Source: Frigoribacterium sp. Leaf186
Lineage (GTDB): Bacteria; Actinomycetota; Actinomycetes; Actinomycetales; Microbacteriaceae
DNA: 64,000 nt
Assembly: GCF_001423905.1 (NCBI RefSeq)
Contig: NZ_LMPQ01000001.1
Coordinates: 347,512-411,511 of the forward strand
Direction: 5' to 3'
In this document: in pieces, positions 8,061 through 18,207 of the stretch
How positions within the stretch are numbered: the stretch's first letter is position 1
How the letters are laid out: every line of letters begins with the position of its first letter
Program-made: the position numbers and the translations under genes
The notes under the pieces: generated by a model
Seen by the model: only the letters and a program-made list of their open reading frames with translations
Databases searched by the model: none
Told to the model about the DNA's origin: nothing

Positions 8061-10058
8061 GTGGCCAGGAGTAACCGGCGGCTGCACCGGGCCGCGCGCT
8101 ACCAGGCGTACGCCGACGGCCCCGACCCGCTCGCGCCTCCTGCTGACCTCTCGGACGCGCTCGACGCCGTCGGGCGCGACGTCATGGCGGGCACGAGTGC
8201 CGAGGCCGCGCTGCGGGAGTTCCTGCGCCGCGGGGGGAAGGACCAGACCGGTCTCGACGACCTCGCCCGCCAGGTCGCCGAACGCCGCAGGGCCCTGACC
8301 CGCGACCACCACCTCGACGGCACCCTGCAGGAGGTCCGCGAGCTGCTCGACCGGGCGGTCCGAGCCGAACGGGCCCAGCTCGCCCGCGACGTCGACCTCG
8401 ACGACGGCGATCGCGCGCTGGCCCAGCTGCAGCTCGACAGCCTGCCGCCGTCCCCGGCCGGGGCGGTCGCCGAGCTGTCCGACTACCGGTGGCAGAGCGG
8501 CGAGGCCCGACAGGCCTACGAGCAGATCAAGGACCTCCTCGGTCGCGAGATGCTCGACCAGCGCTTCGCCGGCATGAAGGGCGCCCTCGAGAACGCGACC
8601 GACGCCGACCGCGAGGCCGTCGCCGAGATGCTGCGCGACCTCAACGACCTGCTCGACGCCCACGCCCTCGGCGACGACACCCCCGAGCAGTTCGACGACT
8701 TCATGGCGAAGCACGGGGCGTCCTTCCCCGAGCAGCCGGGCGACGTCGACGAGCTGATCGACGCGCTGGCCGCCCGCGCCGCCGCCGCCCAGCGCCTCCG
8801 CAACTCGATGACGGCCGAGCAACGAGCCGAGCTCGACGCGTTGGCCCAGCAGGCCTTCGGCTCCCCCGACCTGATGCAGTCGCTCGAACAGCTCGACGGC
8901 ACCCTGCGCTCGTTGCGACCGGGCCAGGACTGGGGCGGCTCCGAGGGCATGGACGGCGAACAGGGCCTCGGGCTCGGTGACGGCACCGGCGTCTTCCAGG
9001 ACCTCGCCGACCTCGACGCGCTCGCCGAACAGCTCGCCCAGCAGTCCCGCGGGTCGACGCTCGACGACGTCGACGTCGACGCCCTGAGGCGCCAGTTGGG
9101 CGAGCAGGCCGCCGTCGACGCCGCCGCGCTGCGACGACTCGAGAAGGCGCTGCGCGACTCGGGAGCCCTCCGGCGTCGGGCCGACGGCACGCTGGCGCTC
9201 ACGCCGCGGGCCATGCGCCAGCTCGGCAAGGACCTCCTGCGCGACGTCGCCACCAAGCTGTCCGGACGATCCGGGAGGCGCGAGCTGCGGTCCGCCGGAG
9301 CGCTCGGCGACCGCTCCGGCGCGAGTCGCGAGTGGGCTTTCGGCGACACCGAGCCGTGGGACGTGACGCGGACGATCACCAACGCCGTCACCCGGACCGC
9401 GGCCGAGGGGGCCCGGACGGACGCCGGGGTGCGCATCGAGATCGGCGACGTCGAGGTGCACGAGACCGACGCCCGGACCCAGGCCTGCGTCGCCCTGCTC
9501 GTCGACACGTCGTTCTCGATGGCGATGGAGGACCGCTGGGTGCCGATGAAGCGCACCGCGCTGGCCCTGCACACCCTGATCACGTCGCGCTTCCGGGGCG
9601 ACGACCTCCAGCTGATCGGCTTCGGACGGCACGCGGAGGTGATGCCGATCGAGCAGCTCGTCGCCCTCGATGCGAAGTGGGAGAAGGGCACGAACCTGCA
9701 CCACGCGCTGCTGCTGGCGAACCGGCACTTCCGCAAGCACCCGACGGCGCAACCCGTGCTGCTGATCGTCACCGACGGCGAGCCGACCTCGCACCTCGAA
9801 CCCGGGGGCGAGGTGTTCTTCGACTACCCGCCGCACCCCGTGACGATCCTGCGGGCGGTCGAGCAGCTCGACGTCGCCCGCCGACTCGGCGCGCACACCA
9901 GCTTCTTCCGCCTCGGCGACGATCCGGGCCTGGCACGGTTCGTCGACGGGATGGCCCGCCGGGTGGACGGCACCGTGGTGGCGCCGGACGTCGACGACCT
10001 CGGTGCCGCGGTCGTGGGGTCGTACGTCAGAACAAGGGCCACGGAACCGCCGGCATAG
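8061..10058 (+). CDS. VWA-domain protein, partner of the AAA+ ATPase
   Basis: A 665-residue protein. The first ~400 residues are charged and helical, rich in Leu, Ala, Asp and Gln. The C-terminal von Willebrand A domain begins near residue 475 with a MIDAS motif DTSFSM (Asp at 482), then EKGTNLHHAL and VTDGEPTSH, which complete the metal site. This layout matches Mg-chelatase subunit D/CoxE-like VWA partners of MoxR ATPases. The GTG start directly follows the stop of the ATPase gene. Its last 32 bp overlap the end of the convergent kinase-like gene. Confidence 0.85.
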   Translation: MARSNRRLHRAARYQAYADGPDPLAPPADLSDALDAVGRDVMAGTSAEAALREFLRRGGKDQTGLDDLARQVAERRRALTRDHHLDGTLQEVRELLDRAVRAERAQLARDVDLDDGDRALAQLQLDSLPPSPAGAVAELSDYRWQSGEARQAYEQIKDLLGREMLDQRFAGMKGALENATDADREAVAEMLRDLNDLLDAHALGDDTPEQFDDFMAKHGASFPEQPGDVDELIDALAARAAAAQRLRNSMTAEQRAELDALAQQAFGSPDLMQSLEQLDGTLRSLRPGQDWGGSEGMDGEQGLGLGDGTGVFQDLADLDALAEQLAQQSRGSTLDDVDVDALRRQLGEQAAVDAAALRRLEKALRDSGALRRRADGTLALTPRAMRQLGKDLLRDVATKLSGRSGRRELRSAGALGDRSGASREWAFGDTEPWDVTRTITNAVTRTAAEGARTDAGVRIEIGDVEVHETDARTQACVALLVDTSFSMAMEDRWVPMKRTALALHTLITSRFRGDDLQLIGFGRHAEVMPIEQLVALDAKWEKGTNLHHALLLANRHFRKHPTAQPVLLIVTDGEPTSHLEPGGEVFFDYPPHPVTILRAVEQLDVARRLGAHTSFFRLGDDPGLARFVDGMARRVDGTVVAPDVDDLGAAVVGSYVRTRATEPPA

Positions 10059-10848
10059 GGCCGTGCGGCTCGGGGAAGACCCCTGCGGCGAGCAGTCGGT
10101 CGCAGCGGTCGTCGAGGGCCTCGAGCTCGTCGGCGGTGACGAGCGGGCTAAGGGCGGCACCCAGGGCGCCCGAGAGACCCGACCGGACGCGGGCGACGCC
10201 TTCGGCCTCCGACGCGGTCAGAGGGTCGCCGACCCAGCCCCACAGCACCGTGCGCAGCTTGTGCTCCGCGTGGAAGGTGAGACCGTGGTCGACGCCGAAC
10301 CGCCGCCCGTCGGGCAGCGCGAGCACGTGGGCGCCCTTGCGGTCGGCGTTGTTGACCACGACGTCGAAGACGGCCATGCGTCGGAGCGCCTCGGTGTCCT
10401 CGTGGATCAGGGCCACGGGCCCGTCGTCGCCGTCCCCCTCGAGGACGAGGCGCCAGCCGTCGTCGGGCAGGTCGTCGACCGGGACGAGGTCGACGGCGTC
10501 GTGCTCGGGGTCGACGTCCTGCCAGAGCTGCACCATGCCCTCACCGAGCGGACCGTCGCGCAGCCAGGTGCGGGGCACGACGTCCCAGCCCAGGGCCTCG
10601 GAGACGAGGTAGGCCGCCACCTCGCGGTCGGCGAGCCGACCGTCGGGGAAGTCCCAGAGCGGCCGTTCGCCGGCCACCGGCTTGTAGATGACCGACACGT
10701 CGCCCAGGCGGGCCAGGAACGACGCGTTCGACGCCGTGCGGATCCGACCGGTGAGCTCGAGCTCGACGTCGTCCGACGCGACGGGGCCGGCATCGGTGCC
10801 CGCGCCGGGCTCGTCGACCTCGGCGTCGTCCGACGGCGCCGACGACAT
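10027..10848 (-). CDS. SCO1664-family kinase-like protein
   Basis: A 273-residue protein of the actinobacterial SCO1664 family, distantly similar to PI3/PI4-kinase-like folds. Seen: SVIYKPVAGERPLWDF with a candidate ATP-binding Lys, DREVAAYLVSEALGWDVVP, then FDVVVNNADRKGAHVL and FGVDHGLTFH, which look like catalytic-loop and metal-binding segments. The substrate is not known. Its ATG overlaps the DUF3090 stop by one base (TGATG). The histidine phosphatase gene sits further upstream. This three-gene order is widely conserved in Actinobacteria. Confidence 0.8.
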   Translation of the reverse strand: MSSAPSDDAEVDEPGAGTDAGPVASDDVELELTGRIRTASNASFLARLGDVSVIYKPVAGERPLWDFPDGRLADREVAAYLVSEALGWDVVPRTWLRDGPLGEGMVQLWQDVDPEHDAVDLVPVDDLPDDGWRLVLEGDGDDGPVALIHEDTEALRRMAVFDVVVNNADRKGAHVLALPDGRRFGVDHGLTFHAEHKLRTVLWGWVGDPLTASEAEGVARVRSGLSGALGAALSPLVTADELEALDDRCDRLLAAGVFPEPHGPMPAVPWPLF

Positions 10849-11402
10849 CAGAGGTCGCCGGGCAGGACGCAGACGTGGCCCTCTGGGTCGATCGGCTGAC
10901 CGCAGAACGGGCACAGGGGACGCCCCGCGCCGACGATCTCGAGGGTGCGTGCCGCGAACGCGCGGGCCGTGCCGACGGGGATGCGGACGACCATGACCTC
11001 GTCGGGCTCCACCTCGGTCTCGTCGTCGAGCTCGGCGTCGTCGTCGACCTCGACGAGCGGGAACGCCTCGATGACCACCTGGGCGGTCGACGGATCCCAG
11101 CCGAGGCTGAGCGCTCCGGCACGGAACTCGGGTTCGACGGGCTGGTCGAGGGGCTCGTTGTCGACGAGTTCGACCGGGATGCCCGTGGGCACGCTGACCG
11201 GGTTGCCGTCGGCGGCCATCACCTGGTCGAGGATCTCGTCGATCTTCTCGGCGAGGGCGGCGGACTGCATCTTTTCGAGCCCGACGCTGGTGACGCGGGC
11301 CCCGTCACGGGCCTGGAGGTAGAACGCGCGGGCGCCGGGGCGGCCGACGGTGCCGACGACGACGCGATCCGGCCAGTCGAAGGCATGGACGATGGAGGGC
11401 AT
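10848..11402 (-). CDS. DUF3090 family protein with C-terminal zinc ribbon
   Basis: A 184-residue DUF3090 protein. The N-terminus (MPSIVHAFDWPDRVVVGTVG) and the internal FYLQARDG...VGLEKMQSAALAEKI are characteristic. The C-terminus CPFCGQPIDPEGHVC has two Cys pairs that probably bind zinc. Function is unknown. It sits between the histidine phosphatase (33 bp upstream) and the kinase-like gene (1-bp overlap), so the three proteins are probably made together. Confidence 0.88.
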   Translation of the reverse strand: MPSIVHAFDWPDRVVVGTVGRPGARAFYLQARDGARVTSVGLEKMQSAALAEKIDEILDQVMAADGNPVSVPTGIPVELVDNEPLDQPVEPEFRAGALSLGWDPSTAQVVIEAFPLVEVDDDAELDDETEVEPDEVMVVRIPVGTARAFAARTLEIVGAGRPLCPFCGQPIDPEGHVCVLPGDL

Positions 11403-11435
11403 GCGTCGAGTCTACGAGCGGCCCGACGCGGGCGC

Positions 11436-12158
11436 TCAGGTCGCGGCAGGCTGCCCGGCGTCACCGTCGTGACCGGCCGGACCCGCGCCTCCTCCGACGG
11501 CCGCGTCGGCTGCCGGAGCCGCCTGTCGCAGCCACGAGAGGTCGCCCGAGTCGGTGTTCGTCGCGACGACGTCGGGGCGGTTCGGTCCGTAGCGCACGAT
11601 CGACACCGAGGCGGGACCGACGGAGATGCGCTGGAAGAGGTCGAGGTGCATGCCGTAGGCGTCGGCCAGGATCGACTTGATGATGTCGCCGTGGCTGACG
11701 GCGACCCAGACGGCGCCGGGGCCGTGCTCGGCCTCGAACGCCGCGTCGTGTCGACGGACCGCGGCGACCGCCCTCGACTGCATGGTCAGCAGCGACTCAC
11801 CGCCGGGGAAGACCGCGGCCGAGGGCTGGTTCTGCACCACCGACCAGAGGGGCTCGGTCGAGAGGTCCTTGAGCGGCCGGCCCTGCCAGTCGCCGTAGTC
11901 GCACTCGGTGATGCCGCGGTCGATCGGCGTCGTCGGTGCCGCGGTCTGACGGTCGAGGATCGCCCGCGCCGTCTGGCGGCACCGTTCGAGCGGGCTCGAC
12001 ACGACGCCGACGAGCGGGACGACCGCGAGGCGCTCGGCCGTGCGCCGCGCCTGCTCGCGACCGACGTCGTCGAGCCGGACGCCGGCCGTCCGTCCGGCGA
12101 GCACGCCGCTCGCGTTGGCGGTGGTGCGTCCGTGCCGGACGAGGACGAGGGTGGCCAT
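11436..12158 (-). CDS. Histidine phosphatase (phosphoglycerate-mutase-like)
   Basis: A 240-residue histidine-phosphatase-superfamily protein. It starts MATLVLVRHGRTTAN, with the catalytic RHG triad, has a second Arg in SSPLERCRQT, an acid candidate in ITECDYGDW, and the second catalytic His in WVAVSHGDI. The last ~30 residues are an Ala/Gly-rich tail. It resembles the MSMEG_4193-type phosphatases that sit with DUF3090 and SCO1664 genes. The substrate is unknown. It is the first gene of that trio, and the start is the first Met directly before the RHG strand. Confidence 0.85.
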   Translation of the reverse strand: MATLVLVRHGRTTANASGVLAGRTAGVRLDDVGREQARRTAERLAVVPLVGVVSSPLERCRQTARAILDRQTAAPTTPIDRGITECDYGDWQGRPLKDLSTEPLWSVVQNQPSAAVFPGGESLLTMQSRAVAAVRRHDAAFEAEHGPGAVWVAVSHGDIIKSILADAYGMHLDLFQRISVGPASVSIVRYGPNRPDVVATNTDSGDLSWLRQAAPAADAAVGGGAGPAGHDGDAGQPAAT

Positions 12159-12295
12159 GCCCCGAGCCTAGACACCCGCGGGCCGCGCCAGCCCCGGTCC
12201 GCCGGCTCGGCGGCACCGCTGAGGGGGCACGACGGTGCCTCTCTCACCCGGCGACCCGGGCCTAGCGTCGAGGCACCGACACGGGAAGGACCACC

Positions 12296-12700
12296 ATGCA
12301 GATCGAACCCACCACCCCCACCGTCAAGAACCCGCCCGAGCAGTTCGCGGGCGACGTCTGGCTCGACGTGATCGCCGCGCCGCACACCGACGACCAGCGC
12401 ATGACCGTCGCCACGGTCCGCTTCGCCCCGGGCGCCCGGACCGCCTGGCACTCGCACGCCCGGGGCCAGTACCTGCGGGTCACGGCCGGCGTCGCGCGCT
12501 TCGGCGACCGCGACGGCACCGTCCACGAGGTGCACCCGGGCCAGACGATCTACACCCCGCCCGGGCAGGACCACTGGCACGCCGCCGGGGGCGACGGCTT
12601 CATGGAGCACATCGCGATGCTCGAGGCCGGCGACGACCCGGCCACGACCACGACGTGGCTCGAGCACGTCTCGGACGACGACCTGGCGGGTCGCGTGTGA
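12296..12700 (+). CDS. Small cupin protein
   Basis: A 134-residue single-domain cupin. Motif 1 is GARTAWHSHARGQYLRVTAG, giving HxH and a Gln/Tyr instead of the common Glu; motif 2 is PPGQDHWHAAG with the final His. It resembles small manganese cupins such as the (R)-hydroxynitrile-lyase-like or carboxymuconolactone-associated group. The reaction cannot be assigned. It has a purine-rich GGGAAGGACC site before the ATG, stands alone, and ends at a strong terminator. Confidence 0.8.
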   Translation: MQIEPTTPTVKNPPEQFAGDVWLDVIAAPHTDDQRMTVATVRFAPGARTAWHSHARGQYLRVTAGVARFGDRDGTVHEVHPGQTIYTPPGQDHWHAAGGDGFMEHIAMLEAGDDPATTTTWLEHVSDDDLAGRV

Positions 12701-12767
12701 GCGGGCGCCCGCTCGCGGCCTTCGTCCCCCGGCTGATCGGCTGATCGGCGCGTCGGTCGAGGGAGGA

Positions 12768-12810
12768 CGAGGAGGCGCGGTGCCGGGGCGACCGACACCG
12801 CGCCTCCTCG
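12768..12810. terminator. Bidirectional terminator with a perfect 15-bp stem
   Basis: CGAGGAGGCGCGGTG (12768-12782) and its exact reverse complement (12796-12810) enclose a 13-nt loop, between the convergent cupin and QorB-like genes. There is no T-tract on either side, as is common in high-GC actinobacteria. The stem contains the GGAGGCGCG motif that recurs in this chromosome. Confidence 0.75.
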
Positions 12811-12829
12811 GGACTCCCGGCTTCTCGGG

Positions 12830-13690
<861 letters not shown>

Positions 13691-13766
13691 GGTGTTCCTT
13701 TCGGTTGCGTGCCCGGGACAACGACGAAGGTGGGCCCCGTCTTCCCGGTTCGGCGGCCTCGGCGCC

Positions 13767-14723
13767 TCAGCGACCGAACGACCGCCGGAGGGTCCGCACG
13801 ATGGCGGCCCGCGCCTCCCGGCCCGAGCGCGTCGGCAGCAGCGGATACGCGTGCACGTCGCCCTCGCCCTCGTGCCACTCGAGGGCGACGCCCGCCCGGG
13901 CCGCCTGCTCGCGGAGGAGGTGCGCGTCGGGGTTGAGGACGTCCCGCGTGCCCGTGAACACCGTCACCGCTCCCAGCCCCGTCAGGTCGCCGAAAATCGG
14001 GCTGACCGTGGGGTGCCCGAGGTCGAGCGAGCCGCGCCAGTGCTCGGCCAGCACGCGACCGCCGGGCGTCCCGAGCCACGGGTCGGTCGGCTGCACCTCG
14101 GGGATGCGCGGGTTGCTCCAGGTCAGGTCGAGCGCCGGGGCGATCAGCACCGTGTTCGCCACGACGACGCCTGCGTCCCGCAGCGACAGGGCCGCCGAGA
14201 GCACGATCTGACCGCCGGCCGAGTCCCCCGCGAGGGCGACCGGGCCGTCGGCCGAGGTGACCAGGTCGACGATGCCGACCCGCGCCTCCTCGGCGGTGCC
14301 GAAGGGCACCAGCGGGTAGATCGGCAGGACGACGGTCGCGCCCACCTCGGCGGCGAGCTGCGCGGCGAGGTGCCAGTGCTGCGAGACAATCTCGCCCACC
14401 CAGCCACCGCCGTGCGCGTAGACGACGGTGCCGTGCGAGGCGCCGTCACGCCGGGTGATCGTGTAGACCGGCCAGCCGCCGCGCTGCGCGACGTCGACGC
14501 GGACGTCGTCGCGCAGGGTCGCCGGCGGGCCGAACGGAGCCGGTCGCAACGAGCGCTGCCGGATGCGCCGGCGAGCGCCCGCGGCGGTGACGAAGGTGCG
14601 GTTCGCGTGCGTCGCCCGCAAGAAGACGGGGACGAGCGCGCGGGGCAGGACGAGCCTCGCGGCCAGGGGCACGCGGACCCCCGAGGAGGCGCCGGCGGGT
14701 TCACGGGACGGGCTCGGCTTCAC
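13767..14723 (-). CDS. Alpha/beta hydrolase of the HSL/GDXG esterase family
   Basis: About 318 residues. Seen: the oxyanion motif [10 protein letters not shown], the nucleophile elbow AGDSAGGQ, an Asp in [11 protein letters not shown] and a His in GDVHAYPL. This is the hormone-sensitive-lipase (family IV) esterase pattern, with all three catalytic residues. It probably hydrolyses short acyl esters; the natural substrate is unknown. The start is uncertain: GTG at 14723 (VKPSPSREP) is chosen because it leaves room for the divergent flavoprotein gene, and GTG at 14759 or ATG at 14843 would also be possible. Confidence 0.75.
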   Translation of the reverse strand: MKPSPSREPAGASSGVRVPLAARLVLPRALVPVFLRATHANRTFVTAAGARRRIRQRSLRPAPFGPPATLRDDVRVDVAQRGGWPVYTITRRDGASHGTVVYAHGGGWVGEIVSQHWHLAAQLAAEVGATVVLPIYPLVPFGTAEEARVGIVDLVTSADGPVALAGDSAGGQIVLSAALSLRDAGVVVANTVLIAPALDLTWSNPRIPEVQPTDPWLGTPGGRVLAEHWRGSLDLGHPTVSPIFGDLTGLGAVTVFTGTRDVLNPDAHLLREQAARAGVALEWHEGEGDVHAYPLLPTRSGREARAAIVRTLRRSFGR

Positions 14724-14841
14724 GGCCGCGACGCTACTCGCGCTCGCCGTGGTGAGCACCGCGAGGACCGTCGGTCCCGTGGACGGCCCCGACGTCGAGG
14801 CGCGACGCCCCCTGGCCCCGGGGGCGTCCGGGCCGCCGCGC

Positions 14842-16299
14842 ATGTGCGGCTGGTTGAGTGCACCCGAACGTTCGACCGCACGAAGGGGCAGGCAGCACAC
14901 GGGCATCTCGGAGAAGGACTACGACGTCGCCGTCATCGGCGCGGGCCCCGCGGGCACCGCCGCGGCCCTGCGCGCGGCCGAGCTCGGGGCACGGGTCGTC
15001 GTCCTCGAGGCGGCACGCGTCGGCGGCACCTGCGTCAACACCGGGTGCGTGCCCACGCGGGTGCTCGCCAAGACGGCGCGGCTGATCCGCGAGACCCGGC
15101 ACGCCGACGTCTACGGCGTCGACGTCGCTCCCCCGACGATCGACTGGGCGTCGACCGTCGCCCGCGTCCGGGAGCGCGTCGACCGGGTGCGCTCGATCAA
15201 GCGCGAGGCCGACCGCTTCGAGGCCGCCGGCGTCGAGCTGGTCCACGAGGGCCGCGCCCGGTTCGTCGACGACAGCACCCTCGTCCTCGACAGCGGGCGG
15301 ACGATCTCGGCGGAGTCGATCCTGATCTGCGTCGGAGGGCACTCGCGACGGCTGCCCGTCCCCGGTGCCGAACTCGCCACGGTGCCCGAGGACGTCCTCG
15401 ACCTGCCGACCCTGCCGCGCCGGGTGGCCGTGATCGGCGCGGGCAACACGGGTGCCCAACTGGTGACCGTCTTCGACGCCTTCGGCAGCGACGTGACGTT
15501 GCTCGACCTCGCCCCTCGCGTGCTGATGGCGTCGGACGCCTCGATCTCGGAGGTCGTCGCCGGGGCGTTCGCCGAACAGGGCATCGACGTGCGGACCGGC
15601 ATCGACGGCGTCGAGAGCCTCGCCCGCGCCGAGGACGGCTCGATCACGCTGACCTGGCGGCAGGACGACGACACGCTCTCGGCCGACTTCGACGTCGTCG
15701 TCATGGCCACCGGCTGGCCGGCCGACGTGGACGACCTCGGGCTCGAGAACGCCGGCATCGAGGTGGTCCGCTCGTCGATCCCCGCCGACCGGTACTTCCG
15801 GACGGTGGTGCCGCACGTGTTCGCGGTCGGCGACGCCAACGGCCGCGACATGCTCGTGCAGGCGGCACAGTTCGAGGGCGAGGCGGCGGCCGAGAACGCC
15901 GTCCTCGGGGCGAACCGTCGGACGCCGCACCACCTGCTGCCCGCCGGCGGGTTCACCGACCCCGACTACGCCGGCGTCGGCCTCACCGAGGAGCAGGCCC
16001 GCGAGGCGGACGAGGACTGCGTCGTCGTCACGATCCCGTACTCGAGCGTGGACCGCGCCGTGATCGACGATCGCGAGACCGGGTTCCTCAAGCTGATCGC
16101 CGACCGACGTCGCGACCTGGTGCTCGGCGCCCACGCCGTCGGCGAGAGCGCCGTCGAGGTCGTCCAGGCGGTCACCACCGCCATGGCGGGCGGCGTCGAC
16201 GTCGCGACCCTGGCCGACGTCCGGTTCGCCTACCCGACCTACAGCGCCGTGATCGGCATGGCCGCCCGGGCCGTGCTCGCCACCGGCACAGACCGGTAG
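14842..16299 (+). CDS. Pyridine-nucleotide-disulfide-reductase-like flavoprotein
   Basis: About 485 residues. FAD site [19 protein letters not shown]; redox-active pair [12 protein letters not shown] (C-x4-C), as in lipoamide dehydrogenase and mercuric reductase; NAD(P) site [20 protein letters not shown] near residue 330. The C-terminal dimer domain is present, but the His-Pro...Glu pair that serves as the acid/base in lipoamide dehydrogenase is replaced (FAYPTYSA). The enzyme probably reduces something other than a standard disulfide. The start is uncertain: ATG 14842 or TTG 14854; the flavin fold only begins near residue 28. Confidence 0.78.
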   Translation: MCGWLSAPERSTARRGRQHTGISEKDYDVAVIGAGPAGTAAALRAAELGARVVVLEAARVGGTCVNTGCVPTRVLAKTARLIRETRHADVYGVDVAPPTIDWASTVARVRERVDRVRSIKREADRFEAAGVELVHEGRARFVDDSTLVLDSGRTISAESILICVGGHSRRLPVPGAELATVPEDVLDLPTLPRRVAVIGAGNTGAQLVTVFDAFGSDVTLLDLAPRVLMASDASISEVVAGAFAEQGIDVRTGIDGVESLARAEDGSITLTWRQDDDTLSADFDVVVMATGWPADVDDLGLENAGIEVVRSSIPADRYFRTVVPHVFAVGDANGRDMLVQAAQFEGEAAAENAVLGANRRTPHHLLPAGGFTDPDYAGVGLTEEQAREADEDCVVVTIPYSSVDRAVIDDRETGFLKLIADRRRDLVLGAHAVGESAVEVVQAVTTAMAGGVDVATLADVRFAYPTYSAVIGMAARAVLATGTDR

Positions 16300-16316
16300 G
16301 AGGCGCGGGTCACGGC

Positions 16317-16985
16317 TCAGGGACCGCCCAGCCAGTGGTCGATGCGGTGGTGGTCGGGGCGGAAGCCGTTCTCGACGCCCCACAGCACGGCCTGCGTGCG
16401 GCTCGTGGCGCCGATCCGTCGGTAGACCGAGCGGATGTACGACTTGACCGTGTTCGGGCTCAGGTAGGTCAGCGCCGCGACCTCGGCGTTGCTCTTGCCC
16501 TGGGTGATGAGGGCCAGGATCTCGGATTCGCGGTCGGTGATGCCCTCGCCGCGACCGGGCCAGTCGAGGCCCGGCGCGCTCGGCGCCCGGCCCCGCACGT
16601 CGCTGACGACCTGCTCGCCGCGGTGGACCGCCTCGAGCGCCTCGACGAGCTCGCGCGCGGTGAGGGTCTTCGACAGGTAGCCGTGCACGCCCTGCGCCAG
16701 GGCCGCCTCGACGAGCTCGGGGTGGAAGTTCCAGGTGTAGACGACGACCTTGCCTGCTGCGGGGTTGGCGACGAGCTCGGCGAGTTCGTGGTGGTCGGAC
16801 TCGGGCTGGGCGAAGGAGTCGTAGAGCACGACGTCGACCCGGTCGGACAGCGCCGTCGTCGCGTCGATCTCGGCCACGACCACCCGGTCGCGGTACCGGT
16901 CGAAGAGGTGCGCGAGACCGGCGAGCACGACGTCGTAGTCGTCGACGAGGGCGACGGTGATCGATCGGGTCGGTGCGAGGGGCAT
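16317..16985 (-). CDS. LuxR/NarL-type response regulator
   Basis: A 222-residue protein. The receiver domain begins [16 protein letters not shown]; the phosphorylation Asp should lie near [17 protein letters not shown] and HGYLSKTLT give the conserved Thr/Ser-like and Lys positions. A C-terminal GerE helix-turn-helix follows ([40 protein letters not shown]). No histidine kinase lies next to it, so it is an orphan here. The ATG used gives a 6-residue lead-in to the receiver. It is convergent with the flavoprotein gene, 17 bp apart. Confidence 0.85.
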   Translation of the reverse strand: MPLAPTRSITVALVDDYDVVLAGLAHLFDRYRDRVVVAEIDATTALSDRVDVVLYDSFAQPESDHHELAELVANPAAGKVVVYTWNFHPELVEAALAQGVHGYLSKTLTARELVEALEAVHRGEQVVSDVRGRAPSAPGLDWPGRGEGITDRESEILALITQGKSNAEVAALTYLSPNTVKSYIRSVYRRIGATSRTQAVLWGVENGFRPDHHRIDHWLGGP

Positions 16986-17102
16986 GACGACACCATCCCA
17001 CCCCGAGGGGTGTGCCGCCACCTCCCCAGGGGTGGTCTGCTGTGTCATGCGACGCCAGGGCACCGCCGGTGCCCGTCGCTCCCCTCCTGGAAGGAGAAGA
17101 CC

Positions 17103-17384
17103 ATGATCGGTCTCATCATCAGCCTGCTCGTCGTCGGCCTCATCGCGGGGTTCATCGCCCGGGCGGTCGTTCCCGGCCGTCAGAGCCTCTCGATCGTCAT
17201 GACGATCGTGCTCGGCGTCATCGGCTCGTTCGTCGGCGGGTTCCTCGGGTTCCTGCTGTTCCAGCACGACCCCACCGACGGGTTCTTCCAGCCCGCCGGC
17301 ATCATCGGCTCGATCATCGGCGCGATCGTCGTCCTCGCGATCTGGGTCGCCGTCTCGGGTCGCCGCAGCACCGCGCGCCGCTGA
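17103..17384 (+). CDS. GlsB/YeaQ/YmgE family small membrane protein
   Basis: A 93-residue protein with three hydrophobic helices and short loops ([20 protein letters not shown], then [20 protein letters not shown], then [17 protein letters not shown]). This matches the transglycosylase-associated (GlsB/YeaQ) family, often stress-induced; the molecular function is not established. A good Shine-Dalgarno site GGAAGGAGAAG precedes the ATG, and a terminator hairpin follows the stop directly. Confidence 0.9.
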   Translation: MIGLIISLLVVGLIAGFIARAVVPGRQSLSIVMTIVLGVIGSFVGGFLGFLLFQHDPTDGFFQPAGIIGSIIGAIVVLAIWVAVSGRRSTARR

Positions 17385-17389
17385 GCGAC

Positions 17390-17429
17390 GGCCCCGCCGG
17401 GTGCGCCGAACCGCACCCGGCGCGGGGCC
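17390..17429. terminator. GC-rich hairpin terminator between convergent genes
   Basis: GGCCCCG-CCGGGTGCG (17390-17405) pairs with CGCACCCGG-cg-CGGGGCC (17412-17429) around a 6-nt loop: 9 + 7 paired bases with a 2-nt bulge. It starts 5 bp after the GlsB-like stop and 8 bp before the end of the convergent ApbE-like gene, so it can serve both. Confidence 0.75.
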
Positions 17430-17436
17430 GCCTGCT

Positions 17437-18207
17437 TCACCACCCCGGCTGCGCGCTGACCTCGCAGGTCTGCCACCAGCCCCGGGTGCCGGGGGTGCCC
17501 GACAGGACGCCGTCTCGGTCGACCGTCGCGACGTCGACGTCCCACGCGTCGGTGATGCCGTCGAGGTCGTCCGGCGTTCCGGCCAGGATCGCCGTCGCCA
17601 GCACGTCGGCCGTGACCAGGTCGTCGGCGCACACCGTCACCTGCGTGAAGACCGCACCCGACTCGCGTCGCCACACGTGCTCGCCGCGTTCCGCCGTACC
17701 CGACGTCGCCACGGCCCGGCGGTGCCCCGTCAGCTCGACGACGCCGAGCAGGGCGTCCCGACGGCCGGGGTCGACCACGCCGCAGCGCCACGGCTCGTGA
17801 CGGGCGTCGACGGCCTGCCCGCCCCGGCCGAGCACGTCCCCGCCGACCCCGAGCAGCCACGACCCCGACGTCTCGTCGAGCACACGGCCGGCCTCGTCGG
17901 TCGCGAGGGCCTTGACGAGACCCGACAGGTCGACCACCCCGTCGGGCCGATGGGGCGTGAACGCCCCCCGGGTGGCTGTCCGCCAGCCGAGGGCCTGCGC
18001 GTACACCTCGCGCACGAGCGGAGACGCGTGGGGCAACGACAAGCGCCCGTGGGCCATCCGGTCGAGCTCCGAGTCGGCGCGCCAGAGGCTGAAGACGCCC
18101 TCCCACCGCTCGAAGACGCCGAGCACCTCGCTCCACGCCTCGTCGCCGGGGTCGTCGACCGCGTGCAGACTCGCGACGGTGCCCATCACCCGTGCCGTGC
18201 GGATCAC
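17437..18207 (-). CDS. apbE: ApbE-like FAD:protein FMN transferase
   Basis: A 256-residue ApbE-type flavin transferase, shorter than the usual ~300-340. It joins FMN from FAD to a Thr in a target protein outside the cytoplasmic membrane. Seen: MGTVASLHAV at the N-terminus, FSLWRADSELDRM, DLSGLVKALATDEAGR, LLGVGGDVLGRG and AVATSGTAERGEHVW, in family order, with the FAD- and Mg-binding segments kept. No signal peptide is evident. The GTG start overlaps the stop of the FMN-binding-protein gene by 4 bp; that neighbour carries the acceptor motif, so it is the likely substrate. Confidence 0.82.
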   Translation of the reverse strand: MIRTARVMGTVASLHAVDDPGDEAWSEVLGVFERWEGVFSLWRADSELDRMAHGRLSLPHASPLVREVYAQALGWRTATRGAFTPHRPDGVVDLSGLVKALATDEAGRVLDETSGSWLLGVGGDVLGRGGQAVDARHEPWRCGVVDPGRRDALLGVVELTGHRRAVATSGTAERGEHVWRRESGAVFTQVTVCADDLVTADVLATAILAGTPDDLDGITDAWDVDVATVDRDGVLSGTPGTRGWWQTCEVSAQPGW

